Source: Iris pallida
Lineage: Eukaryota > Streptophyta > Magnoliopsida > Asparagales > Iridaceae
Reading direction: 5' to 3'
NCBI GenBank assembly: GCA_029216955.1
Contig: JANAVB010003400.1
Location: 11,951,132 to 12,015,131, forward strand
Length of the DNA stretch: 64,000 bases
The position numbers and the translations under genes were made by a program. Under the pieces are notes generated by a model that did no database searches, had not been told where the DNA came from, and was given only the letters and a program-made list of their open reading frames with translations. This document shows, in pieces, positions 32,151 to 42,886 of the stretch (its first letter is position 1; every line of letters starts with the position of its first letter).

Positions 32151-33608
32151 CGAATTGAACTGAGACCATGTTTGCAGTCACAGTCTTCTCGTCTTGCTGC
32201 AGAGTGACCACACCAGCATTGACCAGCTCTTGAATTTTGCCTTTGAGCACGTAGCATGCTCGAGTAGGATGTCCAATAAACCTGTGATAGACACAATATT
32301 TGGGATGATCAGTCTTACCGACTTCATCTGGCTTCTTTGGGTCTGGAAGCTGAATCTTGTTACTTTTGATTAAACAATCAAAGATTCTTGCAGTGTCATT
32401 CTCGTCGAAGGAGTACTCTATTTTCGGATGAGGTTCCCTTGGTGGAGGTGCTGAAGGAGTAGAAGTGGACATAAGCGGAGCTACGTTGACCGCCAGAGAT
32501 TCTTTATTCTTGTTCAAATTGATGTTCAAAGTTTCTTTTGCTTTGCGGTTGTTCTGGAGGTTGCCACCACCTGATGTTTGGTGTTCATCCCGGTCGGGGT
32601 TAGACATTTGTACCTCCAGTTGCTTGAACTTGTCAGCGCTAACTTCAGCTGCTTTAGCGTTGACAATGAAAGATGGCCAGTCTTGGAATTGAGTAGATCT
32701 TGTCCACATACTGATGATAGGCAAAAGATTTGCCTTATAGGTGTCTATGGTGACAGCGGCCGGAGTCCTAGGAGGCATCTTCAAGGCTTCTCGGCGGAAC
32801 CGTTCAATGAAACTTTCAGCAGTTTCATTATATCTTTGTTTGATTTTGTTAAGGGCTGACATGGTCATGTCGTTGAATCCCTCATAGAACCGTTCCAGGA
32901 AGATTTGTTTGAGCGCTGAGAAGGAGGTGATACAACCATCGGGCAAACTTCTGTACCAGTCGTATGCTACGCCGGCTAAACAACCGACGAACACTCTGGT
33001 AAGAAGAGCGTCATTTGGTTGAAGTTGGACAGTCATTACCTCAAAGTGATTGATGAACTGGCTTGGAGAGGTACTGCCATCAAACAGAGAGATTGTTGGG
33101 ATCTTATACTTAGGAGGAAATGGGACTTCCTTCCATTCAACTGGATATGGTTGCTTGATCCCCAACCTTTGCAAGTTGTCTTTCTCCTTGAAAGCCTCGA
33201 ATTGAGTGCGTAAGAGCTTGACAGCTTCATTAGCGTCTTCTGTTGATGAAGAAGGAGCAGGTGGAGTTTGAGTGTTAGGAGGAGAACAGCATGATAAGCA
33301 CCACCCCCAGCACCTGATTGGCTGGGTGCAGGTTGAACTTGTACAAGGGGTACTTGAGGAGATACTACCCCCACCCCTGTATTGACAGGTATCGATGATG
33401 CTATGATTTTCGGACTTACAGCATGTACAGTCGGTGGTGTGGTATGTTGTGCCACAATAATAGAATGCATACTGGCGACCATTTCAGCCATGGTCTTCAG
33501 CTTGTCTTCTAGTGTAGCGATTCGCTGTTCCTGATTTGCAAAAGTTGAAGCATCTGGATCTTTATTGACAACATAAGCTATTACTTCTCTTGGTATAGTG
33601 GAAGACAC
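32092..33608 (-). pseudogene. gag: Gag of element D
   Basis: Two offset frames, 33608-about 33280 and 33174-32092, are joined by one indel near 33276-33290. The first has a heptad-like NQEQRIATLEDKLKTMAEMV coiled coil and a Pro-rich part. The second has the retrotransposon capsid domain (FINHFEVMTVQLQ, GVAYDWYRSLPDG, FLERFYEGFND, NETAESFIERFRRE) and a CxxH...H...C knuckle-like KYCVYHRFIGHPTRACY. It ends at 32092, and the next frame follows after another shift. Gag forms the particle and binds element RNA. Confidence 0.8.
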
Positions 33609-33746
33609 TGTCTGTTCAGAGCTTTCGCTGTATGCATCATAGTCGGAGAAAGAGTCATCTCCCGAATAAGAAGGAAGAAAATGACCCGAAGGATCTTGAA
33701 GAAGATTCCTTTGACCGATTGTATCTCGGCTTCGGGATCGGATATG

Positions 33747-35432
33747 TTAAAATACTCCTTCAGAAGATTTCTGGAGTAAATCTAAATACCGTTGACTAGG
33801 ACGGCGAGGCTTGCCATACTTAGAGCACTTTCTACCCCCAGTGTCTCGAGAGGTCATGTTGACAGAAGCGTACAACACTTCGTCTTCATCCTCTGACTTA
33901 AGTTCAAAATTTGTAAAGTTCAGACGATCAAAGACAGATCTTTTTGTTGTTTGACAACAACATTGGATAATGACTTTGTGATTGCAATGATGATCTGATG
34001 ATTGAACTGGAGGAGTCGAGACATTGTCCCGCTTTTGCCTGAGATGTTTCCGGAGATCAAAAGATTGAGGGATCTGTTCTTTGACAAAATTTGGAACATG
34101 GTTCTGATTCTTTAGATGTTTTGTCCCTTGAGTATATAGGGAAGTGCTCACTTCATTGGCATAGGTGTCAGGATTTTTGACCCTGGAAGTTTGCTTCTGA
34201 TGATGTTTGGTCTTCGGCATTGGCTCTTTGCGTTTTATCGAAGTTGGTCGATTGAGATAAGTTCTTAGATCAGCAAATTCACCCACATGGGTTTCTGTTT
34301 GAGACACCAGCAATTTTTCCTGTTTCGATCGGGATATCTTAAGAGTTGGGAGATCTTGGAATTCTGCTACCGGGGTAGGCAGAATACCTCTTTGATCAGT
34401 ACAAGTTCTCTTAACATGGAGGAAAGAAGAACCCTTGTTTGAAGGAGTTCTTGTACTGACTGGTGCCAAGGCACGTTCAGGTTGATCTTCTACGATAAAA
34501 ACCGAGGAAGACTGAGAAAAGACCAAAGGGCCTTTTCTTTTGTTTTGTGAAGAAGGATTAGCTAAAGAGCATTTCCCTCTGTTGTCTTCCAAGTCATAAA
34601 ACAAGGAAGTTTGAGAAAAGACCAAAGGGCCTTTTCCTTTGTTTTGAGAAGAAGAAGGAATAGCCAAAAGACTACCCCCAGTGGATTGCGCTGGAGCAAC
34701 AGGGTGCTTGGGAAGAGGAGTAGAGCTTTTCCCCTTGCTGTGAAAAGAAGAGAGTTTAGCCAAAGGGCTGTCACTCCTGGATTGCGCAAGAACAGTTTGC
34801 GCATGGGTTGATGGCGCACTGGCCACTTGCGCATGAGTAACTCTGGCAGAGGGTGCACTGGTTCTGGCCACAGAGACTGTGGTTTGCGCATCAGGAGTTC
34901 TTGCCTCAGAGTGTTTAGGATGCACTCTGGTTGCTGGAGTAATAGATTGCGCAGAAAGAATTGCTGCTAACTGTACCAGGGGCATATGAGTCTTATACTT
35001 TGACAAGACAGCATAAGAAGTAGTTTTTGTACTGGCAACAGCAGACTGCGCACGAGTAGTTGAGACAGATTATGCAGCAGTTAAAATAGCAGATTGCGTA
35101 CTAGGCTTGGTGGCAGAATGGACAGACTGCGCAGCAGTCTTGCTGGCAGACTGTGCTACAGTCTTTGAAGCAGACTGCGCCACAGATTGTGCAGCAGCCT
35201 TGGTGACAGAACTGTCAGACTGTGCAGCAGTCTTGGGGACCCATACTGGGCGCACTTTGCTCATGGCAGAAGTTGTTGCAGTGCGGGGGGTGGTCTTGGA
35301 ATTGATCATGGCTTCATAGGCCGTCTGGTTAACTTTCACTACCAGCGTCTTCTGCGTCTTTCCGATAGACGCTATGTCACATTGAGTTGTCACTTCCTCG
35401 TCGGAGGATAAAGTCGTCCCCAGCAGAGTCAC
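33747..35432 (-). pseudogene. ORF1 upstream of gag in element D
   Basis: One frame of about 561 codons interrupted by a single TAA at 35070-35072; the main open part is 419 aa (35006-33747). The N-terminal third consists of short Ala-Gln-Ser repeats (KTAAQS, KTVAQS), the middle has repeated KGKGPLVFSQ and NKRKGPLVFSQSS, and the C-terminus has RSVFDRLNF, EDEDEVLYASVNM and a basic GRRKCSKYGKPRRPSQRY-like end. A separate ORF before gag is typical of Ogre and other Tat relatives and its function is unknown. It lies between primer site and gag on the element strand. Confidence 0.6.
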
Positions 35433-35434
35433 TA
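35417..35434 (-). promoter_or_regulatory. Primer-binding site of element D (tRNA-Arg-like)
   Basis: Minus-strand TAGTGACTCTGCTGGGGA begins 3 nt after the 5' LTR. It resembles TGGCGACTCC..TGGGGA, the complement of plant tRNA-Arg(ACG), with a few transitions. Ogre-type elements are known to use tRNA-Arg. Confidence 0.6.
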
Positions 35435-35437
35435 TTT

Positions 35438-36071
35438 TGTTTGAAAAAACAAAAGTATGAACTTTATTGATACAAACTTTGTAAAGAGATTACAAGAATT
35501 CTGGGAAAGGTATAACTGTAGGAATCCAATCTAGAAGACGATTGCTTTATCCCTTGGACGATGTGAACTTTGAAGACGATAGCCTCAGAAGTTGAAGTTG
35601 AAGGCAAAAGCCTCAGAAGAATGCAGCAGCACTTGGGCAAGAACTCCTGAACTCTCTGATATTTCTGAACTTTATGTCTGATCCCCTTGAATGAAGACTT
35701 GAAACGCTATTTATAGAGTTCTGGAAATAACTAACTTTTAGTTATTCTGGATGGCGCAAGTTGGATTGCGCATGGACTGGATGGCGCAGCATCAGACTGC
35801 GCAGGCAGTTGTCTGGTCGTGGGCCAACTGTCTTGGACATATGGCATCATTTGATTAAAATACGTATGATCGTGTGCAGGCGGTTGCCACGTAACGAGCA
35901 ATTGATGGCATGAATGCTACATGTACTTTTGTTAGTTGTCATGATGAAGTGCGCCACATGAGTTGCACTGACTTTGGATTGCGCTTGGATGGACCGTGTT
36001 GAGTTGAATTGCGCCAGGATGGACCGCACAACAGACAGGCTGGCAGATTGTGCTGCATGTACAACTGTCCT
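35438..36071 (-). repeat. 5' LTR of element D, left part (interrupted by E)
   Basis: Matches 24206 onward up to the E insertion after GTCCT (36067-36071). Includes TATA box CTATAAATAG on the minus strand at 35707-35716. TGCGCA words are better preserved than in the 3' LTR. Confidence 0.9.
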
Positions 36072-37258
36072 TGTCACGACCCGCGCCCTAGGGTTAGGGC
36101 ACGAGAACGTAACAACGCCCAGCCTACGCCGCAGTGTCGGCGGTAGAACGCTGTCCTAGGTCTCAATGCATCTAACAGTATAAGACTAAACAGTTTATAC
36201 TCCCCGAATGGGGGTGACATAGCAGATACAAACTCAATCACATCTAAGGTAGAGCATGATAAGGATAGATAAAACATGAAATCCAAAATAAATACAGGAG
36301 ATAGAAGTCTAAGTGTCTAAGGTACATGAACCCAGAAATACATCTCAAAACTCAATAAAGATACAGTAATCCACAAAGTAAATACAACTCCAGACAAAAT
36401 GAAATAACTACCTAAACAACCTCTACTGTGTCTCCTCTAGGCTAGCAGGCAATCCCAGGCTATCTGTAAAATTTATCAACAGGTCCAGTCAGGACAGGAA
36501 CGAGCACATTACATCTCAACAGTTCATAGCAGGTTAGAAAATATAATCATGAAGTAAAGTAAGATACAAGATCTGAAGAAATACAGTATGTAAACAGGAA
36601 GAGAGAACTGTAATAGAAATATCTACTATAAGTAGAGAACTAACAGTGGCTAGTGATGTAGAGTACAGGATAGCACATGTGAACGGAACAGATTGGTACA
36701 TGATCTATACTAAAGAGTTGTACATGATCTACACTACTAAAGAATTGTTCACATGACTACTAGCACTCCTCCGTTTTTCCCCAATCAGTACACAAGGATC
36801 TAAGCAGGTTATGTTATTGTACAGGATATCACATGGGGCCCTTAAAAGGGTGCACATGATAGTATACATGAAGGCTCTGTGAACATGAGAGTACATGATT
36901 CACAAGAGTGTACATGTATGGTGAAAGCACAGGAGTACATGATGAAAGTGAAACGCACATGACATAATGTACCCGATGCTCCCGAGGGGGATAACATCGC
37001 ATGAAGAGATCCGTATAGTACTAATCCGTGATAATGTCGTGACAGCCTCAAGTATAGTAATTTAAAGCAGGAATATAATTCTAAGCAGGATATGAAATGA
37101 TCAGAGAATGTACTCGCCTCGATAACCTGAACAGCTGATAAGTATAGGAGGGTCCCACTGAAGCCACAGAGTCCTATTTAAAGCAACACAGGTTACAAGG
37201 TGTTCAAGTTGAAATAAATAAAACTATACTAGCCATCTATATTATTCTAGGTTCTTCT

Positions 37259-37374
37259 AAGTCAAAACATCTCTAGGTCGACTCCGGTCAATAATCTAGT
37301 CAAACTAGGTCAAGTGTTGACTTACAGTTGACTTTGGGTCAACTGGTCAACTCTGGTCAAACAGGGTCAATTCT
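37259..37374 (-). promoter_or_regulatory. TTGAC (W-box-like) array in LTR of E
   Basis: Ten GTCAA/TTGAC cores in about 115 bp, in both orientations, at the position matching arrays in A, C and K. The copy in the other LTR is at about 44074-44189. Confidence 0.5.
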
Positions 37375-37662
37375 AGTCTAATACAAAGTGTACTTCGTTA
37401 TTTGTACGTCGAAACTTACGGCACGCAAATCGAGATAAGAAGATTATCGGTAAGGTTGATAATCTTATTATAGTGATCCACGTATCCAACTTATCAATTT
37501 CAGCGATGTGAGATCACTGGAATTGACTGATCTCAGTTTCGTTGTACTAATCCCGAAATACGAACATTATATGAATTAATTATTAATTAATTATAAAAAG
37601 GTTAAACTTAGAAAAATTATCAACAAACATTGTCGGACGATAAAATGAACATTGCCAACGTG

Positions 37663-38300
37663 TCCAGAATGCTCAAATTAGCTAGGATAGCCTACCCAAC
37701 GGTCCAATTTGGACACAAGGGCAAAAAGGTAATTTCGGGTCAAAACGGTATCCGTGTCGGAGCCGTTTTGTACCGAAAAATGTGCAAGAAAACAAGTCAA
37801 TAAAATATAACAAATTATATGTCCACGAAACTAGAATGTCGATACGAACCCAACGGTATCTCCAGAATTGGATTCCGTTGACCCGATCTCCATTTGGCCC
37901 GTTGACCAGAACTTGAAATTCCGGTTTGCACGAAAATGCGTGCCGGAGCCAAAGTTCTCAAAACTTAGCAAACTTCCTGTCAACGAGTCCAGAATGATGA
38001 TACGAACTCAACGGTATCTCCGGAATTGGATTCCGATGAGCCGATCTCAAAATGTCCCGTTAACCCAGAAAGTGGGACCCGTTTTGCACCGAAATGCATG
38101 CCCGGGCCCACGTTCTCCAAATCTAACAAATTTTATATGAAAACATGCCAGAACGACGCCACAAGTCTAATGGTGGTGTCAGAAATGAAATCTGGAGTCC
38201 CGTGCTCAAAAATGGAATTTTACAAGTTGGAAATTACGAATTCGGACGACCAACTTTGGCGTCGAATTCAACCAATCAAACAAGCTCACAATGAAACGAA
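37663..38300. repeat. Imperfect tandem repeat (period about 158-168 bp) in LTR of E
   Basis: The word CCAGAA(T/C)G starts similar units at 37663, 37831, 37989 and 38148. Each unit carries an AACGGT motif, GGATTCCG-like text and TTTTGCACCGAAA(A)TG. Units are diverged but colinear. The second LTR has the same array at 44478 onward. A frame of 90-95 aa reads through two units, so its recurrence reflects the repeat. Confidence 0.6.
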
Positions 38301-39322
38301 ACTGAAGGGGTAGTAAGAGGGTTATACCAGATTCGCACCGGAACTGGTAGCATGCCAAACGGAGCTGCGGTGGAGGAGATACAAGCTGACGAAGTTGGCC
38401 CCGCAAAACTGTCCAAATTTAATACAATTTAAACGGTCAACTTGGTGGCCGGTTTTCATGTATCAAACGATAAAATTAACGGACGAAAATTGACAGGGAT
38501 GAAGGTGGATATACCGAGATTGCGACGGAGCAAAGAAATCGCCGATCCAACGGTCGGATCTCCGAGAAAACGCACGCGAAGTCGCTGCGACGGAGCGTCA
38601 AAATGGACTTGATCCCGCGCGCGTCACGACGGAACATCGTTCAAAACGCACGAATCGCCTATACGTCGCGCCGGAAAGCATGGCGATGGATCCGGGGGGT
38701 CGCCGGAGGGGCGCCCAGCCTAGGGGAGGCACGACTACGGCGGGCGTGGCCGGCGGTGGCGCGTACGCGCTCGTCCGCGCGCACGAAGGACGCTCGCAGC
38801 TGCTGCCCGTTGTTGTTACTGTGGCAGCTGCGCGGCACGGGGAGGCCGGCCTGGCCACGGCGAGGCCAGGGGCGGCGCGGCGGTGCAGCCATGTACGCGG
38901 TGGTGGCAGCGAACGTTGATGGTGGTGGAGGTGGTTGTCGCGGCTTGAAGTGAGGTGGTGGTCGCCGTGGTTAAAGAAGAGGGAGGAGAAGGATGGAGGA
39001 GAAGAAGATGGCTGCTGGGGTGGCGCCATGGCCGACGGCCAGGGGAGGTCGGGGTGGTCCGTCTATGGCCAGAGGAGGGTGGTGATGTCGGGTGCTCGGG
39101 TGTGATGGAGGAAGTATGCTGTTGATGTGTTGTTGTGGTGTAGTTGTAGGAGATTAATAGAAATGAGAGAGAAAGAGTGATAAAGTTGTATGCCATTAAA
39201 GAGAGAGAGAGAAAAGTAATTTTTGTGGGAGTTAGGGCCGGCCACACATGGTGTTGGCTGAGTAAAAGTTTTCATGCTAGATTTAAGGGGTAGGATTTAA
39301 AGAGGGAAATCAAAGGCTAGGA

Positions 39323-39329
39323 TTAAATA
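39323..39329 (-). promoter_or_regulatory. TATA-like box in 3' LTR of E
   Basis: Minus-strand TATTTAA, followed downstream on the same strand by a CT-rich patch and a GC-rich leader. The twin is at 46142-46148 in the 5' LTR, the functional one for the element. Confidence 0.45.
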
Positions 39330-40200
39330 GAGAGAATTGTCCATTTCCAACGGGAATTAAACAAATAGGAATTTAAACAATTATTGAAATAAGGAAACAT
39401 GGTATTAAATATTATTTTTGGACACGGAAAATAAGGGTGTCCCGATGGAGAAAATCATGGAGCTGGACTGGACTCGGTGGAGCCGGATTGGGTCAAAATC
39501 GGACATTGTGCAAAAACCGAATTAAAATTAGGAATCGATGATCATGGGCAAAAAAGTAGCACAAGGGAATTCCAATAAATGGGACACAAGTGACGGACGG
39601 ATAGTAGGTTCAAAGTGGGCCATGTCCATAGTTGGGGCGGACAGATTTTGGTCGACAGGGAACCCACAAATCAAGTTGGAAAATGAATGTGACGCCGTGG
39701 CGTGAAATAAAATCGGGTTACGCGTCGGGAAAGTTGTGCGAATCAAATGGAGCTCAAAATGACATGTCTGAGGGGGACACAAGGGTCATGGGTGACGAGC
39801 GTCTCGAGTAGATCATCAATGAGGAGTTGGTTTCAAGAAACTGACTGGTCTTGCGCTCCCAATTTAAATGTCATGGTAACGCGCTGAAAATGATCAAAAA
39901 AAAGAGTGGGAAAATAAATAGTAATCAAATGGTCTAAATTGACTCGAAGTTCAGCGAAGCAGAAAGAGCACAAGGGAACAAGTTTTAGTGGGACACCATA
40001 TACCGTCATGAAGGTAATCGTGTCCACTCTAAAACTCGTGAAGAAGATTTCCAGAGTTGAACATCCCTGATACTCCAAATATCAATGGCATGAAAAAGTA
40101 CACTAACAGAAAAATAAATAGAATAAAATATTTAATGAAACCAAACAATCAGAAAATAAATAAAATGAAAAAAATCAACCCGAATTTCAGGGTGCTAACA

Positions 40201-40213
40201 TCCTACCCACCTT
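40201..40213 (-). promoter_or_regulatory. Polypurine tract of element E
   Basis: Minus-strand AAGGTGGGTAGGA next to the 3' LTR, preceded by GAGGACGAAATTTTTATAA as in element A. Confidence 0.8.
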
Positions 40214-42859
40214 ATAAAAATTTCGTCCTCGAAATTAAAATGTCCCTACTCCCTCTAGGTCAAACCCCCAAAATCAAAGTCCCAGAACTAAAACAAATCA
40301 TACCATCAAATAAAAGACAATATCCAGGGTCATGACATATGGTGACAGTGAAGTCTCATCTAGGTTTACTAGTCATGCTAACCAACGGTCATAGGGTATC
40401 AAACACACAAGCAATCCAGGGTGCTAAAATAGAAAGATACAGAAACAACAACCATCAAAACTATAAAATTGTCTACCACCCCATATGAAAACTGGTACTC
40501 ATAAAAAAATAAAGGAAGGTAACTACCAATCATTTGAAAAAAATACTATCCCAAGAAAATCAAAATCACAAGTTAAAGAATCGAAAATCACTTGCATTGA
40601 AATCCAATCACAATATATATATATATATAGAGAGCGTTAGAGAGGGAAAACTAGCATCATGTGTATGGGGACATGTTCATACGGTTAGATAGTAGGCGTG
40701 TGTGTACGTGAATACGTATGAAATTATATATGGGGATTCGGGTTTCAACAATAACTAGCAAGTTACACTAATCATGGCATATGGGTTAACGACCTACAGT
40801 ACATAACCTATTTAATCATAACATGCATGGCTAACCATATATATAAAAAAAATAGAGACTTAGCCATGTATCTATATACGTTATAACATATATGCATAAA
40901 CTCTATATATCTATCTAGGTATATAATCATAACATAAAGAGGAAAGATTAGGTTACACGACAGGGTGTACTAAGTTAGAGAGTGTGTGTGTGTCCTTGTA
41001 CAGGGTTATAGCTTAGTATTAAAAGGTTAAATCCAGTTTTAGTTCAGCATTTACATACAAAATCTAAAATAAGCTAACATTTAAACCAATGTAATATGAA
41101 CATAATGCGGTCTTAGATTTTAGGGTTTGAAACATCACAACAAATCTCAATGGTCCTAATACATCCTAACATGATAGAAATGAAACCATAACATACTATC
41201 AATACAGTTATCTACGCATTCAGTTCAATATTACATATTAAATCTGAAATTTAACTAAACATGGAAATCAATGTAAAAATGTTAACATGTAACTAGTTTT
41301 CAGAATTTTGGAGAACTTGAACATTAAAACCCAACTCAATGTTTATCACAAACTAACATGTAAGAATATGAAACTCAAATTTATACCCTACTTCCTATAA
41401 GGTATATAGCTCAATGTTCTATTTAAGAAAATAAAACAACAATTTGAACTAAACATTTGGAAACTCAACATTAAGGGTTAATATGTACACAGTCTTAAAT
41501 TTTACAAATTTAACATAACTTCACCAATTTCTCTAAAAATTAAAATCCTGTAGATATTATACACGTGCAGTTATGTCGACAAAACTAATAACATGAAATT
41601 TATATTTAAATTACGAATTTAAACATGGAAAAGCAGAAAGCCAAAAACATTGGGATTTTGAAAATTTAACATTAATGACATTTCAATATTATCTAGATAT
41701 GTGGAAAAATCAAGTGTAGCATGCATACGTGTTAGGCAAAGTGTCTGCTATATATATTCATATACATATTCTCATATCCCAATAAAAATTAATTCTACGT
41801 TAAGACTAACATTTAGATTCCTACCAAGATTGCAAGCAGGTGATTGACGAAATCAAGACAGTTTTATTATCATCTAATACAAGATTAATAGCAAGAAGGA
41901 ATTAACGATAAAAATCTGTTTTGTTTATCTGATTAAGGAAAAACCATTTTGGAACCCAGCGCTAAATTATCAAATCCAAGACAAAATCTAGTAAAATCAT
42001 CGATTCATTGTATTATGAAAACTCCTAGCAAGAAGTTACACAAGGTTTATGAAAACAACTAAACATACTCTTAAGTTAAATGACAAGAAACTAGGCAAAA
42101 CATCAAACAATAATTCTTTTTTTTTTTGAATGACTGAGAAAAAGTAGAGAAAACATGTTCAAAATATTTTAAGGTGCAATCCGATAATCATATGCGTCTA
42201 TCCAAAATCATGGTACTCTAAATCCTTGTCATACTAGTAAGCAAGGCTACGATAATCACAGAGCCCTTGACTTATGCACATATCTCTAGAATCATGGTAT
42301 TTAACATTTTTGCGGTGCCGCATGCTTGGCTGCGAAAACCTTAAATTCCCACACCCGAGAAATACATCCAGAGTCAGACTATATGTCCTCACCATGCTGG
42401 CTAATGTGACTATAGAAGACTAGATTCCATAACATAGATGACCTAGCCCATATAATTTCATCTTGCCAAAAATCAAATTAAATCAACAATGAATACTCAA
42501 AAATTAGATCAAAATTTTATTAACGAACATCAAAATTCAAATGAACAAAATCCATCAAAATACAAACTCGAATGCAACAGCTATCATCAAAATTCAAAAT
42601 TCGAAAATCTTCCATCAAAATAAATACAAACTCAAATTCAACAATAATCCGTAAAAATCAAATTTAACAACAAAAGTAAAATAAATTAAATCAAGGGAAA
42701 AAGAGAGTTTTCAAATCGAAGTTAAATAAGATTCTCCAGGGTCGTCCCAGGAATCTCTCAAGGGGTCATAATTGTGATTGAGTACCTTCAAAAATATATC
42801 CTATTCCTAGTGCAGGCTGTAGTGGCACTCTAGTTCGAATACCACTACACTTTAGTCTC
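40214..42859 (-). other. Internal region of element E, non-coding
   Basis: AT-rich, without any frame resembling gag or pol; the longest frames stay below 95 aa. The only recognisable part is the conserved block at 42180-42460. A TA tract lies near 40616-40630. Confidence 0.7.
42180..42460 (-). other. Conserved LARD internal block, copy in E
   Basis: Same block as in A (2185-2470) and C (22230-22500). The palindrome is partly decayed (GCCGCATGC at 42317-42325). It begins about 430 nt after the 5' LTR on the element strand, somewhat nearer than in A and C because E lacks the gag-like frame. Confidence 0.65.
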
Positions 42860-42877
42860 GACCGGCATGGGCCACCA
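42860..42877 (-). promoter_or_regulatory. Primer-binding site of element E (tRNA-Ile-like)
   Basis: Minus-strand TGGTGGCCCATGCCGGTC begins 9 nt after the 5' LTR. It is the best match of the three LARDs to the expected tRNA-Ile(AAU) complement, with one mismatch in 18 by my recollection of that tRNA. Confidence 0.6.
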
Positions 42878-42886
42878 CTAAAAACG

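Larger units (their letters stand above)
36072..40200 (-). repeat. 3' LTR of element E
   Basis: Plus-strand left end TGTCACGACC, right end GTGCTAACA. Modules from the left: GC hairpin near 36126-36143, GGACCTGTTG-like line near 36480, start-region hairpins, TTGAC array 37259-37374, a 160-bp imperfect tandem array (37663-38300), a GC-rich leader-like zone (38580-39060), CT-rich stretch (39190-39220) and minus-strand TATTTAA at 39323-39329. Frames on both strands in the GC-rich zone are not conserved in length between the two LTRs. Confidence 0.9.

Noticed and set aside
37868..38313. Plus-strand frames of 90 and 95 aa conserved in both LTRs of E (also 44683-45128)
   Set aside because: Both copies are 98% identical duplicates and the frame follows the 160-bp repeat; no start context or known domain.
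38598..39247. Pro/Ala/Arg-rich frames up to 143 aa in the LTR of E
   Set aside because: The paired LTR gives frames of other lengths (196 and 176 aa) with shifts between them. The zone looks like a GC-rich transcribed leader.
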